A DNA stretch of 64,000 nt from Mesorhizobium sp. M2E.F.Ca.ET.219.01.1.1 (GCF_004016445.2 NZ_SADT02000001.1:1221630-1285629); one strand, 5' to 3'; shown: positions 39,989-51,845, counted from the stretch's first letter. The notes: generated by a model from the sequence alone, not told the origin. Made by a program: numbers and translations.

Positions 39989-40053
39989 GCGTTGGCGGGT
40001 CGCTGATCTCGATACAGCCTGCCGCCGATCGTTAACGATATATAACGGTTGTT

Positions 40054-40083
40054 AACAGGCAGACGAGAAATCGTCTGCCTGTT
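40054..40083 (+). terminator. hairpin terminator after ftsZ
   Basis: Perfect 13-bp stem AACAGGCAGACGA / TCGTCTGCCTGTT closed by a GAAA tetraloop and followed by GCTTTTG. It should end most transcription of the dcw cluster and separate it from lpxC. Two GTTAAC hexamers lie within the 30 bases before it. Confidence 0.85.
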
Positions 40084-40364
40084 GCTTTTGTAAAATATAT
40101 TAAAAACAACGGCTTATGATTTATTTCTGACGCAATCCCGCGGTTACACGGGGTAAGAAACCGTGATTTGGAGTCTCCAGGGCGGCCCATTATCTTCGCC
40201 ACTGACTAAAGTCGGTTTGCCGGGATTCGGGGAGTAGCCCTGCCTGCCGATCACACAGAGCCGCATGCTCTTGCTTATTTTGCCGCATTCCATGCGAGCG
40301 CCGGGCGATCACCTGGCTGCAAGATACCCAAGGCCGATGGAGCGGACGCAGGCATTTTGGGCGT
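40084..40364 (+). other. AT-rich leader region of lpxC, no gene seen
   Basis: The 281 bases between the ftsZ terminator and lpxC hold an AT-rich run (TGTAAAATATATTAAAAAC, about 40089-40107) that stands out in this genome, then a mixed region with the near-palindromic CGGTTACACGGGGTAAG. A promoter for lpxC is expected here. I cannot name its elements with confidence and find no credible small gene. Confidence 0.4.
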
Positions 40365-41312
40365 ATGGGGTTACTCTTGCACGACTATCAGACGACAGTG
40401 AAATCGCGCGCGACGCTGGCTGGCATCGGCGTCCACAGCGGCAAGACCGTCACCGTTCATTTCCTGCCGGCCGACGCCGACACGGGTATCGTCTTCCATC
40501 TTTCGAACGGCGGCGAAACCCGTGAGCTCCGCGCCCTGGTCGCGGAAGTCGGCGCTACCGATCTTTGCACCATGCTCGGCGATCCGACCGGCGCGCATAT
40601 CGGCACCGTCGAGCATCTGATGGCCACGGTGTTCGGCCTCGGCATCGACAATCTCATCATCGAGATCGACGGCTCGGAAGTTCCGATACTCGATGGCAGC
40701 GCCATGGCGTTCATCGAAGCCTTCGACCAGGCCGGCATCGAGACCTTGACCGTGAAGCGCCGCTATATCCGCGTCATCAAGCCGGTGCGCGTGGAAGCCG
40801 GCGCGTCCTGGGCGGAATTCCGCCCCTATGACGGCACGCGGTTCGAGGTCGAGATCGATTTCGAAAGCCCGGCGATCGGCCGGCAGCAATTCGCCTCCGA
40901 CATCAACCCCGACATCTTCCGCCGCGATATCGCGCGGGCGCGGACCTTCGGCTTCATGAAGGATGTCGAGAGGCTTTGGGCCGCCGGCTACGCGCTCGGC
41001 TCGTCGCTGGAAAACTCGCTGGTCATCGGCGACGACAACCGCGTCATCAATGTCGGCGGGCTGCGCTATCCCAATGAGTTCGCCCGCCACAAGACCCTTG
41101 ATGCCATGGGCGATCTGGCGCTGGCCGGCGCGCGTTTCATCGGCTGTTTCCGCTCCTATCGCGGCGGTCACCGGATGAACGCGTCCGCGTTGCGCCGGCT
41201 GCTTTCCGACCACACGGGCTTCGAGATTGTCGAGACCCGGCGCCGCGAGCGTGGCCGCGTCGCGGAGATGATTGCCGTCAGCCGGCCGGTCTACGCACCC
41301 TGGGTGATCTGA
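40365..41312 (+). CDS. lpxC: UDP-3-O-acyl-N-acetylglucosamine deacetylase
   Basis: A Zn-dependent cytosolic enzyme of 315 residues catalysing the committed step of lipid A synthesis. Metal ligands are seen in TVEHLMATVFG (first His, about residue 84) and ARHKTLDAMGDLAL (second His and Asp, about 241-245); SGGHRMN-like YRGGHRMN carries the conserved downstream His. It begins QTTVKSRATLAGIGVHSG, as in the family. Its place after ftsZ is the usual alphaproteobacterial and enterobacterial order. Confidence 0.97.
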   Translation: MGLLLHDYQTTVKSRATLAGIGVHSGKTVTVHFLPADADTGIVFHLSNGGETRELRALVAEVGATDLCTMLGDPTGAHIGTVEHLMATVFGLGIDNLIIEIDGSEVPILDGSAMAFIEAFDQAGIETLTVKRRYIRVIKPVRVEAGASWAEFRPYDGTRFEVEIDFESPAIGRQQFASDINPDIFRRDIARARTFGFMKDVERLWAAGYALGSSLENSLVIGDDNRVINVGGLRYPNEFARHKTLDAMGDLALAGARFIGCFRSYRGGHRMNASALRRLLSDHTGFEIVETRRRERGRVAEMIAVSRPVYAPWVI

Positions 41313-41513
41313 TTTTTAACCGTTTTCTGGCGTTGTAGTCAGGCTTGTGTTGCACGATTGCATCACGAGTCGCTGAAATTGCACAAGCTCGGGCGCAGCG
41401 CCGGGCCGCCACAAAAATGTGCGATTGGCCGGACATAGCGTTGCCGGGCAAGGGGATAATGGTCTATGGCTTCGGCCCGGACCGAAACGACGCCGAAGGG
41501 GCGGAATCCAAAC

Positions 41514-42383
41514 ATGTTTTTTTCGCGAGTTGGTCAATCGGTAACGCCGCGTCGGGATGTTTTGCTGGCGTTGTCGGTGGTTGCTCCCGCGCTCGTTCTG
41601 TCGGCCTGCATGTCCTCCGAGAAGGACGTCAACCTGGCGACCTATGTCGATCAGACCGAGCCGGCAGACGTCCTCTACAACCAGGGCCTGGCCAATATGA
41701 ATGCCGGCCGTCTCGACGAGGCGAGCAAGAAGTTCGACGCCGTCGACCGCCAGCATCCCTATTCGGAATTCGCCCGCAAATCGATGGTGATGGGGGCTTT
41801 CGCCGACTATCGCGCCGGCAATTATGACGAGGCGATCGGCACCGCGAAGCGCTATCTGACGCTTTATCCGTCGACCGACGACGCGGCTTACGCGCAGTAC
41901 ATCATCGGCTTGAGCTACTACCGGCAGATCAAGGACGTCACCCAAGACCAGAAGGAAGCGCGCCAGACCATCCAGACCATGCAGGATCTGGTGACGCGCT
42001 GGCCGAATTCCGAATATGTCGCCGACGCCAAGGACAAGATCCGCTTCGCCAACGATCAGCTTGCCGGCAAGGAGATGCAGGTCGGCCGCTATTATCTCGA
42101 GCGCCGCGAATACATCGCCGCCGTGAAGCGTTTCCGCACTGTGGTCGAAACCTATTCCAACACCCGCCATGTCGAGGAGGCGCTCGCGCGCCTGACCGAG
42201 TCCTATTATGCCATGGGCCTGACCTCGGAAGCGCAGACGGCCGCGGCGGTGCTCGGCACCAACTATCCGGACAGCCAGTGGTACAAGGATTCCTACAAGC
42301 TCCTGCAGAGCAACGGGCTTGAGCCGCGCGAGAATGCCGGATCGTGGATCTCCAAGGCTGGGAAGATGATCACCGGCGCCTGA
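41514..42383 (+). CDS. bamD: outer membrane assembly lipoprotein BamD
   Basis: A 289-residue TPR lipoprotein of the BAM complex, which inserts beta-barrel proteins in the outer membrane. The signal sequence ends in a lipobox (LVLSAC), followed by tetratricopeptide helices ([48 protein letters not shown]). The ATG at 41514 is preceded by GGGGCGGA; an in-frame ATG 16 codons upstream is unlikely. Another name is ComL/YfiO. Confidence 0.94.
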   Translation: MFFSRVGQSVTPRRDVLLALSVVAPALVLSACMSSEKDVNLATYVDQTEPADVLYNQGLANMNAGRLDEASKKFDAVDRQHPYSEFARKSMVMGAFADYRAGNYDEAIGTAKRYLTLYPSTDDAAYAQYIIGLSYYRQIKDVTQDQKEARQTIQTMQDLVTRWPNSEYVADAKDKIRFANDQLAGKEMQVGRYYLERREYIAAVKRFRTVVETYSNTRHVEEALARLTESYYAMGLTSEAQTAAAVLGTNYPDSQWYKDSYKLLQSNGLEPRENAGSWISKAGKMITGA

Positions 42384-42391
42384 AGCTTGCG

Positions 42392-44065
42392 ATGCTGTCC
42401 AGACTGTCGATCCGCGATATCGTCCTGATCGAGAAGCTGGACATCGACTTCCTGCCCGGGCTTTCGGTGCTGACCGGCGAAACCGGCGCCGGCAAATCCA
42501 TCCTGCTCGATGCCTTGTCGCTGGCGCTCGGCGCGCGCGGCGACGCCTCGCTCGTGCGCCATGGCGCGGCGCAGGGCCAGGTCATCGCGGTGTTCGACGT
42601 GCCGCGCAACCATCCGGCCCGTGCGCTGCTTGCCGAAAACGACATCGAGGACGATGGCGACGTCATCCTGCGCCGCGTGCAGACGGCCGACGGCCGCACC
42701 CGCGTCTTTGTCAACGACCAGCCCTCCAGCGTCACGCTGATGCGTGATGTCGGCCGCGCGTTGGTCGAGATTCATGGCCAGCATGACGAGCGCGCACTGG
42801 TCGATCCCGGCGCGCATCGCGAATTGCTGGACAGTTTCGGCGGCCATCTGGGCGCCGTGCGCGGCACGGGCGAAGCCTGGCGCTACTGGCGAAACTGCGA
42901 GCAGGAGCTTTCCCGGCATCGCGCCAAGGTCGAGGCGGCGGCGCGCGAGGCCGATTATCTGCGCGCTTCCGTCGCCGAGCTTGCCAAGCTCGACCCGCAG
43001 CCGGGCGAGGAGACGGAGCTTGCCGAACTGCGCGCGCAGATGATGCGCGTCGAGAAGATCGCCGCCGAGATCCATGACGCGCAGGATGTGCTGTCGGGGC
43101 CGTCCTCGCCGCTGCCGCAGCTTGCCAGCCTGCTGCGCCGGCTGCAGCGCAAGTCGGGCGAGGCGGCGGGCCTGCTCGACGATGTGGTGAAATCGCTGGA
43201 CGAGGCGATGATCTCGCTCGATGCGGCGCAGTCCGGCGTGGAAGCCGCGCTTCGCGCCACCGAATATGATCCGCAACGCCTGGAGAAGGCGGAGGAGCGC
43301 CTGTTTGCGCTGCGTGCCGCTTCACGCAAGCACAATGTCGCGGTGGACGATCTGGCGCAACTGCGCGACACGATGGTGGCCGACCTTGCCGACCTCGATG
43401 CCGGCGAGGAGCGGCTGCATGCGCTGGAAAAGCAGGCCGCCGCGGGGCGCGAGGCCTACGATATTTCCGCGGCGCAGCTTTCCTCGCTGCGCCAGGCGGC
43501 GGCGTCGGGCCTGACCAAGGCGGTCATGGCGGAACTGCCGGCGCTGAAGCTCGAACGGGCCGAATTCATCGTCGAGATGGGAAGCGATGCCGAAAGCCGT
43601 ATGGAAGAAGGCATCGACCAGGTCGAATTCTGGGTGAGGACCAATCCCGGCACCAGGCCGGGACCGATGATGAAGGTCGCCTCGGGCGGCGAGCTCTCGC
43701 GGTTTCTTTTGGCGCTGAAGGTGGCGCTGGCCGATCGCGGGTCGGCGCCGACGCTCGTGTTTGACGAAATCGACACCGGCGTCGGCGGCGCTGTGGCCGA
43801 CGCCATCGGCCAGCGGCTGGCGCGGCTGTCGAAGCGCGTGCAGGTGCTTTCGGTCACGCATGCGCCGCAGGTGGCCGCGCGGGCGGCCACGCATTTCCTG
43901 ATATCCAAATCCGGCGGCAAGGACCGCGTCGCCACCGGCATCGCCGAAATGGACCGAGCCGCGCGCCAGGAGGAGATCGCGCGCATGCTGGCCGGCGCCG
44001 TCATTACCGATGAAGCCCGCGCCGCTGCGGAGAGGTTGCTGCGCGAGAATACGGCCGCCGCTTAG
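42392..44065 (+). CDS. recN: DNA repair protein RecN
   Basis: A 557-residue SMC-like ATPase acting in double-strand-break repair. It starts MLSRLSIRDIVLIEKLDIDF with Walker A GETGAGKSILLDAL at about 33-46. Two coiled-coil arms flank a short hinge. The C-terminal ABC signature ASGGELSRFLLALK and Walker B TLVFDEIDTGVGG are intact. It starts 9 bases after bamD, so the two are probably co-transcribed. A 140-base inverted-repeat element follows at once. Confidence 0.96.
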   Translation: MLSRLSIRDIVLIEKLDIDFLPGLSVLTGETGAGKSILLDALSLALGARGDASLVRHGAAQGQVIAVFDVPRNHPARALLAENDIEDDGDVILRRVQTADGRTRVFVNDQPSSVTLMRDVGRALVEIHGQHDERALVDPGAHRELLDSFGGHLGAVRGTGEAWRYWRNCEQELSRHRAKVEAAAREADYLRASVAELAKLDPQPGEETELAELRAQMMRVEKIAAEIHDAQDVLSGPSSPLPQLASLLRRLQRKSGEAAGLLDDVVKSLDEAMISLDAAQSGVEAALRATEYDPQRLEKAEERLFALRAASRKHNVAVDDLAQLRDTMVADLADLDAGEERLHALEKQAAAGREAYDISAAQLSSLRQAAASGLTKAVMAELPALKLERAEFIVEMGSDAESRMEEGIDQVEFWVRTNPGTRPGPMMKVASGGELSRFLLALKVALADRGSAPTLVFDEIDTGVGGAVADAIGQRLARLSKRVQVLSVTHAPQVAARAATHFLISKSGGKDRVATGIAEMDRAARQEEIARMLAGAVITDEARAAAERLLRENTAAA

Positions 44066-44066
44066 A

Positions 44067-44204
44067 ATGTGCTGATATTCAGGTGAGGCCGGTCTGCGAA
44101 CGGTGGTTTTCTGCGCTTCCGGTGCTCACGTACTCCAAGTACGCTCCGCTCCGGTTCTCGGAAACCACCCTTCTCGACTCGGCCTGACCTGAATCTCAAC
44201 ACAT
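44067..44204. repeat. long imperfect inverted-repeat element, copy 2
   Basis: Nearly the same sequence as 34642-34785: outer arms ATGTGCTGATATTCAGGTG and CTGACCTGAATCTCAACACAT, interior CTTCCGGTGCTCACGTACTC...GTACGCTCCGCTCCGG. It begins two bases after the recN stop. Confidence 0.85.
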
Positions 44205-44310
44205 CCTTGGGCTTGGTTCTCCGAGCCTGCAGGTTGAGTCAGCAGATGGCTGCATCTCGCTGTTCAGGAATGATTTTTGCGCAAGCCGACTTCATGCCGG
44301 CGAATCCTGA

Positions 44311-46634
<2,324 letters not shown>

Positions 46635-46635
<1 letters not shown>

Positions 46636-47327
46636 TGACGGGCGCGTTCAAGGGGTTTGGGCAGAAGGCCATCCCATTCCTGAAGGCTCTCGATTTCCAC
46701 CAGAGCCGGGAGTGGTTCCAGGAGAACCGCGACCTTTACGAAAGCGAATTGCACGGGCCGTTCTGCAATCTGGTCGAGGCGCTCACCACGCGCTTCGAAG
46801 CGGCCAAGCTCGGCTTGCGCGGCGACCGCAAGAGGTCGCTGTTCCGCATCAATCGCGACGTGCGCTTCTCCAAGGACAAGCGGCCCTACAACCGGCATCT
46901 GTCGGCCATCCTGTCGCCGGACGGCACCAAGATGGAGCAGGGCGTCTTCTACGTGCATATCGGGCTTGAGCGCTGCTTCGCCGGCGTCGCCTGGTGGCAG
47001 CCGGCGCCCGAACTGCTGCAGGCGATGCGCAAGGCGATCGTCACCAAGCCGGCCGCGTTCCGCGCCATGGTCTCGTCGCTCAGGAAAGCTGGCCTGGAAC
47101 TCGATGCTGAAGATCGCCTGAAGCGGGCGCCGCGCGGTTTCGAGGACGTCGGCGACGAGGATCTCGCCCAAGCGGTGCGGAGCCGGCATTTCGTGGTCCG
47201 GCACGACATCGATCCGGCGACGATCCATTCGCCGGCGCTGGTCGACGATCTCGTCGACTTCACGCTTGGCGCCAAGCCGCTGCTCGACTGGGGCAGGGCG
47301 ATCCAGGGGACGGCTGTGGCGGCCTAA
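46635..47327 (+). CDS. DUF2461 family protein
   Basis: A 230-residue protein of the DUF2461/TIGR02453 family, recognised by GFGQKAIPFLKALDFHQSREWFQENRDLYE, RINRDVRFSKDKRPYN, and the middle GVFYVHIGLERCFAGVAWWQP. The function is unknown. The ATG shares a base with the ligA stop, so it is likely translated from the same message. It ends against the convergent SDR gene. Confidence 0.88.
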
Positions 47328-47367
47328 CCTCGGGTAGCATTGGCCCGAGGCAGGCGAGGCCAGAAGC

Positions 47368-48126
47368 TCACATCCGCATCAAAAGGCCGCCGTCGACCGG
47401 AAGCTCGATGCCGGTGATGTAGCTCGCGGCGTCCGACAGCAGGAAGAGCGCCGCATTGGCCATGTCCTGCGGCGTGCCGATGCGGCCGAGCGGTGTGTAG
47501 TTCGCCACGGCGGCGCGCTTCTCCTCGGTGTCCCAACGCGCCTGCAGCGGCGTGAGCGCCATGCCGGGGCAGATGGCGTTGGAGCGGATGCCGTCGCCGG
47601 CAAGCTGCATGGCCAGCGATTTGGACAGCGCGCAGACGCCTGCCTTCGATGCCTGATACGCGTCCTGCGGTTTCGGATCGCCGCGGTACCATAGGATGGT
47701 CGAGAAATGCACCATGGCGCCGCCGCGCCCGCCGGCGCGCATATGGGGAACGACCGCCCTTGCGGTGTGCACGAAGGATTTCAAATTGATATTGAAGACC
47801 TGGTCCCAGACGTCGAGATCCATCTCGAGCGCAGACTTGTCGCGACCGAACCACAGAACGCCGGCGACATTGGCGAGATAGTCGATGCCGCCGCGTTCGC
47901 GGCCGGCGGCGCCGATGGTCCGCTCTACAAAGGCGGCATCGGTCAAATCGCCTTGGGCGAAGGTCAGCCCGTCGTCATAGGAGGCAAGCGATGCCGGGCG
48001 CGGCTTGATGTCTATGGCGGTGACGGAGGCGCCTGCATCGAGCAGCCCCAGCGCGATCGCTTCGCCCATGCCACCGCCCGCTCCGGTGACGACCGCATGC
48101 CTGCCGGTGAAATCAAAGACGACCAT
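47368..48126 (-). CDS. SDR-family oxidoreductase
   Basis: A 252-residue short-chain dehydrogenase/reductase. It has TGAGGGMG at about 14-21 for NAD(P) binding, LANVAG in the NNAG position, and YQASKAG with the catalytic Tyr and Lys; IELPVDGGLLM at the C-terminus is typical of FabG-like members. The substrate is unknown. AGAGGGG precedes the ATG. It is divergent from azlC, separated by a 334-base gap holding repeat copy C. Confidence 0.9.
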   Translation of the reverse strand: MVVFDFTGRHAVVTGAGGGMGEAIALGLLDAGASVTAIDIKPRPASLASYDDGLTFAQGDLTDAAFVERTIGAAGRERGGIDYLANVAGVLWFGRDKSALEMDLDVWDQVFNINLKSFVHTARAVVPHMRAGGRGGAMVHFSTILWYRGDPKPQDAYQASKAGVCALSKSLAMQLAGDGIRSNAICPGMALTPLQARWDTEEKRAAVANYTPLGRIGTPQDMANAALFLLSDAASYITGIELPVDGGLLMRM

Positions 48127-48341
48127 TCATTACCCCTCTTTTGTCCCGATCTTGGCACTTGGTTTGATCGCTCGACAATAGGGGCGGGTGGAAAATCCAT
48201 CATTCGGTCACACCCTTGGGCAGGCTTTCGAACGCTTGCCTGTTTGTCATTGGCCACGGCGCGGGGGCGATCAGTTCCGCTGATCGTCGGGTCAAGCTAA
48301 TTGGTGTGACATTGACGGCGACGCTCCCTACATCAGGCCCC

Positions 48342-48450
48342 ACTTGAAGCGCGCCGCGCTGGAACGGATTCGGGCGACGCGCTTCAAGTTCTTGTTTTGA
48401 CCTATGTCGTTGTCCCAGAACCGCTGCGCACTTCTGAACGACATGCATTG
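48342..48450 (+). repeat. dispersed intergenic repeat, copy C
   Basis: Two adjacent dyads: a perfect 12-bp one, ACTTGAAGCGCG (48342-48353) with CGCGCTTCAAGT (48378-48389), then ATGTCGTT (48404-48411) with AACGACAT (48437-48444) carrying inner AGAA/TTCT. The second dyad plus TTGTTTT and ACATGCATTG aligns with copy B. It ends 11 bases before the azlC start, in the same orientation as the gene. Confidence 0.8.
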
Positions 48451-48460
48451 GGAGCGGTTG

Positions 48461-49189
48461 ATGACGGCGGAAGCAATCTCTCAGAGCAGAACCGGCGGCG
48501 ATTTCTGGGACGGCGTGCGATTGTCGATGCCGGTCGTCGTCGCTTCTGCGCCGTTCGCGATCCTGTTCGGCGCGATCGCCGTCGACAGCGGTTTCTCGGT
48601 GCTTGAGGCCTTCCTGATGAGTGCGATGATTTATGGCGGCGCCAGCCAGATGGTCGGCATCGAATTGTTCGGCCAGCATGTCGCGCCATGGCTGATCGTG
48701 CTTTCCATCTTCGCGGTGAATTTTCGCCACGTGCTCTATTCGGCCGGCATCGGCCGGCGCATCGCGCATTGGCCCCTGCTGCAGCAGGCGCTGGGCTACT
48801 TCATCCTGACCGACCCGCAGTTTGCCGTGGCGGAGGCGAGGGCCGTGTCGGGCAAGCCGGTCGGGTTCGTCTGGTATCTTGGACTTGGCCTGCCGGTCTA
48901 TGTGTTCTGGGTCATCGAAAGCGGGTTGGGTGCGGTGTTCGGCAAGCTCATTCCGGATACCCACGCGCTGGGCGTCGATTTCCTGCTGCCGATCTATTTC
49001 CTCGGCCTCGTCCTCGGTTTCCGCAAGCGGCCGCTCTGGCTACCCGTCGTCGCAGCAAGCGCGGCCGCGTCGATCATCGCCTACAAGACGGTCGGCTCGC
49101 CCTGGCATGTCTCGATCGGCGCAGTCGCCGGCGTGCTGCTGGCGGTGATCCTGCCGCCGCATCACAGCGGAATAGGGGAGCGGCCGTGA
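48461..49189 (+). CDS. azlC: AzlC-family branched-chain amino acid export permease
   Basis: A 242-residue inner-membrane protein with about six to seven helices. AzlC with its small partner AzlD exports branched-chain amino acids in characterised systems. Family features are MPVVVASAPFAILFGAIAVDSG, SAMIYGGASQMVGIELFG, NFRHVLYSAGIG and FVWYLGLGLPVYVFWV. The ATG at 48461 follows GGGAGCGG; an apparent extension upstream (MSLSQNR...) is translation of repeat copy C and should be removed. Its stop overlaps azlD. Confidence 0.92.
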   Translation: MTAEAISQSRTGGDFWDGVRLSMPVVVASAPFAILFGAIAVDSGFSVLEAFLMSAMIYGGASQMVGIELFGQHVAPWLIVLSIFAVNFRHVLYSAGIGRRIAHWPLLQQALGYFILTDPQFAVAEARAVSGKPVGFVWYLGLGLPVYVFWVIESGLGAVFGKLIPDTHALGVDFLLPIYFLGLVLGFRKRPLWLPVVAASAAASIIAYKTVGSPWHVSIGAVAGVLLAVILPPHHSGIGERP

Positions 49190-49482
49190 GCACGACCTTC
49201 TGGATCATCCTTGCCGGAGCGATCGCCACCTATCTGACCCGGGTCGGCGGCCACCTCGTCATCTCGCGCTTCGAGAATATCCATCCGCGCGTCGAGGCGG
49301 GGCTGAACGCCGTGCCGGCCGCCGTGCTGACGACGCTGGTCGCGCCGGCAGTGCTTGGCGCCGGGCCCGCCGAATGGGCGGCGCTGATCGTCACCGCTTT
49401 GGTGTCGCTGCGCGGCGGGTTGATGCCGATGTTTTTGGCAGGCGCGGCGGTGCTGATCCTGGCGCGGCAGTTTGTGGGTTAG
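49186..49482 (+). CDS. azlD: AzlD-family export partner
   Basis: A 98-residue membrane protein with three to four helices (STTFWIILAGAIATYLTRVGGHL; VPAAVLTTLVAPAVLG; LRGGLMPMFLAGAAVLILA). It starts with GTG inside the azlC stop and works with AzlC as an exporter pair. The size is normal for the family. Confidence 0.92.
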   Translation: MSTTFWIILAGAIATYLTRVGGHLVISRFENIHPRVEAGLNAVPAAVLTTLVAPAVLGAGPAEWAALIVTALVSLRGGLMPMFLAGAAVLILARQFVG

Positions 49483-49528
49483 CGCTTCATCTTCAATGGC
49501 GGCGCTGCCCCTCATTGCCCTGCCGGGC

Positions 49529-49553
49529 ATTTCTCCCCGTAGAACGGGGAGAA
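49529..49553. terminator. bidirectional terminator between azlD and the aminopeptidase gene
   Basis: Perfect 11-bp stem TTTCTCCCCGT / ACGGGGAGAAA with a 3-base loop, lying between convergent genes. TCTCCCCGTAGAACGGGGAGA is a hairpin that I recall as common in Mesorhizobium intergenic regions; that recollection is unchecked. Confidence 0.75.
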
Positions 49554-49564
49554 AGAAGCTAATC

Positions 49565-51409
49565 TCAGATCTTCGCGTCATGCGGTAGCGGTGCGGTGGC
49601 CTTCTCCAGCCAGGCCAGCGTTTCGCCGTCCACCATCGGGCCGATCTCGGCCAGCACCCATGCATGATACTGGTCGAGCCAGTGCAACTCATCGCGCGTC
49701 AGAAGATCGGTGCGGATGAGGCGCTTGTCGATCGGCGCCAATGTCAGCGTCTCGAAGCCATGCATGGCGATGTCGCCGCCTTCGATCGGCTCCGCCGGCG
49801 TGACCAGGATCAGGTTCTCGATGCGGATGCCGTAGGCGCCTTCCTTGTAGTAGCCCGGCTCGTTGGACAGCATCATGCCGGCAAGCAGCTTTTCGGTGCC
49901 GGTGCGGGCGATGCGCTGCGGGCCTTCATGCACGGCAAGGTAGGAGCCGACGCCGTGGCCGGTGCCATGGGCGAAGTCGCAGCCATGCTTCCACAGCGCC
50001 ATGCGGGCAACCGCGTCGATCTCCGAGCCGCGCGTGCCGGCGGGGAAACGCAGCGTCGAGATGCCGATCATGCCCTTCAGCACAAGGGTGAAGCGCTCGC
50101 GCATCTCCTGCGTCGGCTCACCGATCGGAACGGTGCGGGTGATGTCGGTGGTGCCGTCCTGATACTGGCCGCCGGAATCGAGCAGGAACAGCTCGCTGCT
50201 TTCCAGTTTGCGGCTGGTGGCGCGCGAGACGCGGTAGTGCATGATGGCGCCGTTCGGGCCGGCGCCGGAAATCGTGTCGAAGGAGACGTCGCGCAGCGGC
50301 ATCTGCGTTTCCTCGCCGGTCTGGCGGCGCACTTCCTCCAGCTTGGTGACGACGGCGATTTCGTCCAGCGAGCCAGGTTTCTGGCGGTCGAGCCAGCACA
50401 GCAGCTTGGCGACAGCCGCGCCGTCGCGGCGATGCGCGGCCCGGCTGCCGGCAATCTCGGCCTGGTTTTTCGTCGCACGCGGGATGCGGGCCGGATCGGC
50501 GGCCAGCACGACCGTACCGCCATTGTCCTCGGTCAGCATTCTCAGCTTGTCCGCCGCCAGCACCGGATCGAGCGCGATTTTGGCTCCACCCTTTGCCAGA
50601 TCGGCGATCGCCGCCTCGAACTCGCCCGGATCATGCAGATCGGCAAGCTGGGTGAGATAGGCCGCGACCTGGCGCGGGAATTTGCGCTGGTCCATGAACA
50701 GCTGATGCTTGCCGTCGGCGGCGAGGATGGCAAAGCCGAGCGCAAGGGGCGTGTGCGGCACGTCGCCGCCACGGATGTTGAAGCTCCAGGCGATGGAAGA
50801 GGGGTCGGTCAGCACCGCATGGGTGGCGCCGTCCTTCTGGATGGCGCTTGCCAGCCGCACAAGCTTGTCCTTGGCGAGCTCGCCGGCAAAATTGAGCTCT
50901 TGCAAGTCCACCGGCGCCCGCGGCGGCTCGGGCTGGTCTTTCCAGATGATGTCGATGGGGTTCCTGTCGAGCGGCACCAAGGTCGCGCCGGATTGCTCGG
51001 CCGACGCCTTCAGCGCCTTGACCTCGCCGATCGTATGCAGCCAGGGGTCGAAGCCGAGCCTTGCGCCCTTGCCGAGATTGTCCTTGATCCAGCTGGACGG
51101 CGGATTGTCGATGAGGCTTTCGACGGTGAAGATGCCGAGATCAACTTCGTTTCGCACCTGCAGCGTGTAGCGGCCGTCGACGAAGATGAAGGCGCGGTCG
51201 CGCAGCACGATCGCGACGCCGGCCGAACCGGAAAAGCCGGTCAGCCATTTCAGCCGCGCCGAGCGGTCGGCGACATATTCGCCCTGGTGTTCATCCGCGC
51301 GGGGAACGATGAAGCCATCCAAGCCATTGTCGGCCAGCCATTGCCGCAGCAACGCCACGCGCGGCTTGCCGACGGCCGGATCGCCGGCGGAATCAAAGGT
51401 CTGGAACAT
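49565..51409 (-). CDS. M24-family aminopeptidase P (Xaa-Pro aminopeptidase)
   Basis: A 614-residue long-form aminopeptidase P with three domains. Two creatinase-like N-terminal domains (VALLRQWLADNGLDGFIVPRADEHQGEY) precede the pita-bread metal domain with the usual ligands: LLDSGGQYQDGTTDITRTVPIG (Asp, Asp), GTGHGVGSYLAVHE (His), SNEPGYY (Glu) and IRIENL (Glu). It removes N-terminal residues before proline and uses two Mn or Zn ions in the cytosol. GAGGAGAGG is found ahead of the ATG. The length matches the eukaryote-like long family. Confidence 0.95.
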   Translation of the reverse strand: MFQTFDSAGDPAVGKPRVALLRQWLADNGLDGFIVPRADEHQGEYVADRSARLKWLTGFSGSAGVAIVLRDRAFIFVDGRYTLQVRNEVDLGIFTVESLIDNPPSSWIKDNLGKGARLGFDPWLHTIGEVKALKASAEQSGATLVPLDRNPIDIIWKDQPEPPRAPVDLQELNFAGELAKDKLVRLASAIQKDGATHAVLTDPSSIAWSFNIRGGDVPHTPLALGFAILAADGKHQLFMDQRKFPRQVAAYLTQLADLHDPGEFEAAIADLAKGGAKIALDPVLAADKLRMLTEDNGGTVVLAADPARIPRATKNQAEIAGSRAAHRRDGAAVAKLLCWLDRQKPGSLDEIAVVTKLEEVRRQTGEETQMPLRDVSFDTISGAGPNGAIMHYRVSRATSRKLESSELFLLDSGGQYQDGTTDITRTVPIGEPTQEMRERFTLVLKGMIGISTLRFPAGTRGSEIDAVARMALWKHGCDFAHGTGHGVGSYLAVHEGPQRIARTGTEKLLAGMMLSNEPGYYKEGAYGIRIENLILVTPAEPIEGGDIAMHGFETLTLAPIDKRLIRTDLLTRDELHWLDQYHAWVLAEIGPMVDGETLAWLEKATAPLPHDAKI

Positions 51410-51650
51410 CGTGGCCTCTCCTCGGATGCTTGTCGCGAACCTAGAGCATTTCGTGCGCCAATTGAAACGGATCTGTCACCAGGCGCCATATGATCCAGAT
51501 ATGCTGAAGGGTTGACGTGCAAGCCAGGCGCGCGCCCCCTGTCTTTGCGCATGGACGCCATGCAGAATCGTTGATTTCCAAACAGGTCGGCAGAGCTTAG
51601 TTTCCCGGATGTGGAGGAATGAATCCTGTTGTCCTGCAAAGGAGACTGTC

Positions 51651-51836
51651 ATGTCCACGCTTCCAGCCAGACGCGGATTTTTCAGAAACGCCATGAGCGC
51701 TCTGATCGAGGCTCGCCGGCGCGAGGCGAGCCGCTACGTCAACGGTGCGCTGCTTTGTCTCGACGATGAAACGCTGATCGCCAATGGCTACGATCGCGAA
51801 GAGCTGAAGAAGGCGGCAAACTCGCTTTATGTGTGA
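51651..51836 (+). CDS. small basic DUF1127-like protein
   Basis: A 61-residue protein with a basic front half (ARRGFFRNAMSALIEARRREASRYV) and a short helical end (LDDETLIANGYDREELKKAANSLYV). It resembles the small rhizobial proteins related to DUF1127, whose members bind RNA or affect phosphate and stress control; the similarity is by eye and weak at the C-terminus. AAAGGAG stands before the ATG at 51651. The 241-base gap before it contains no other feature I can name. Confidence 0.75.
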   Translation: MSTLPARRGFFRNAMSALIEARRREASRYVNGALLCLDDETLIANGYDREELKKAANSLYV

Positions 51837-51845
51837 GTAAGCCCT

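Noticed and set aside
48404..48460. N-terminal extension MSLSQNR... of azlC
   Set aside because: It is translation of a dispersed repeat that also occurs before ligA; the ATG at 48461 has a ribosome site and the family N-terminus.
49664..51493. 609-codon plus-strand frame opposite the aminopeptidase P gene
   Set aside because: Same reason: it mirrors codon periodicity of a long, motif-complete gene on the other strand.
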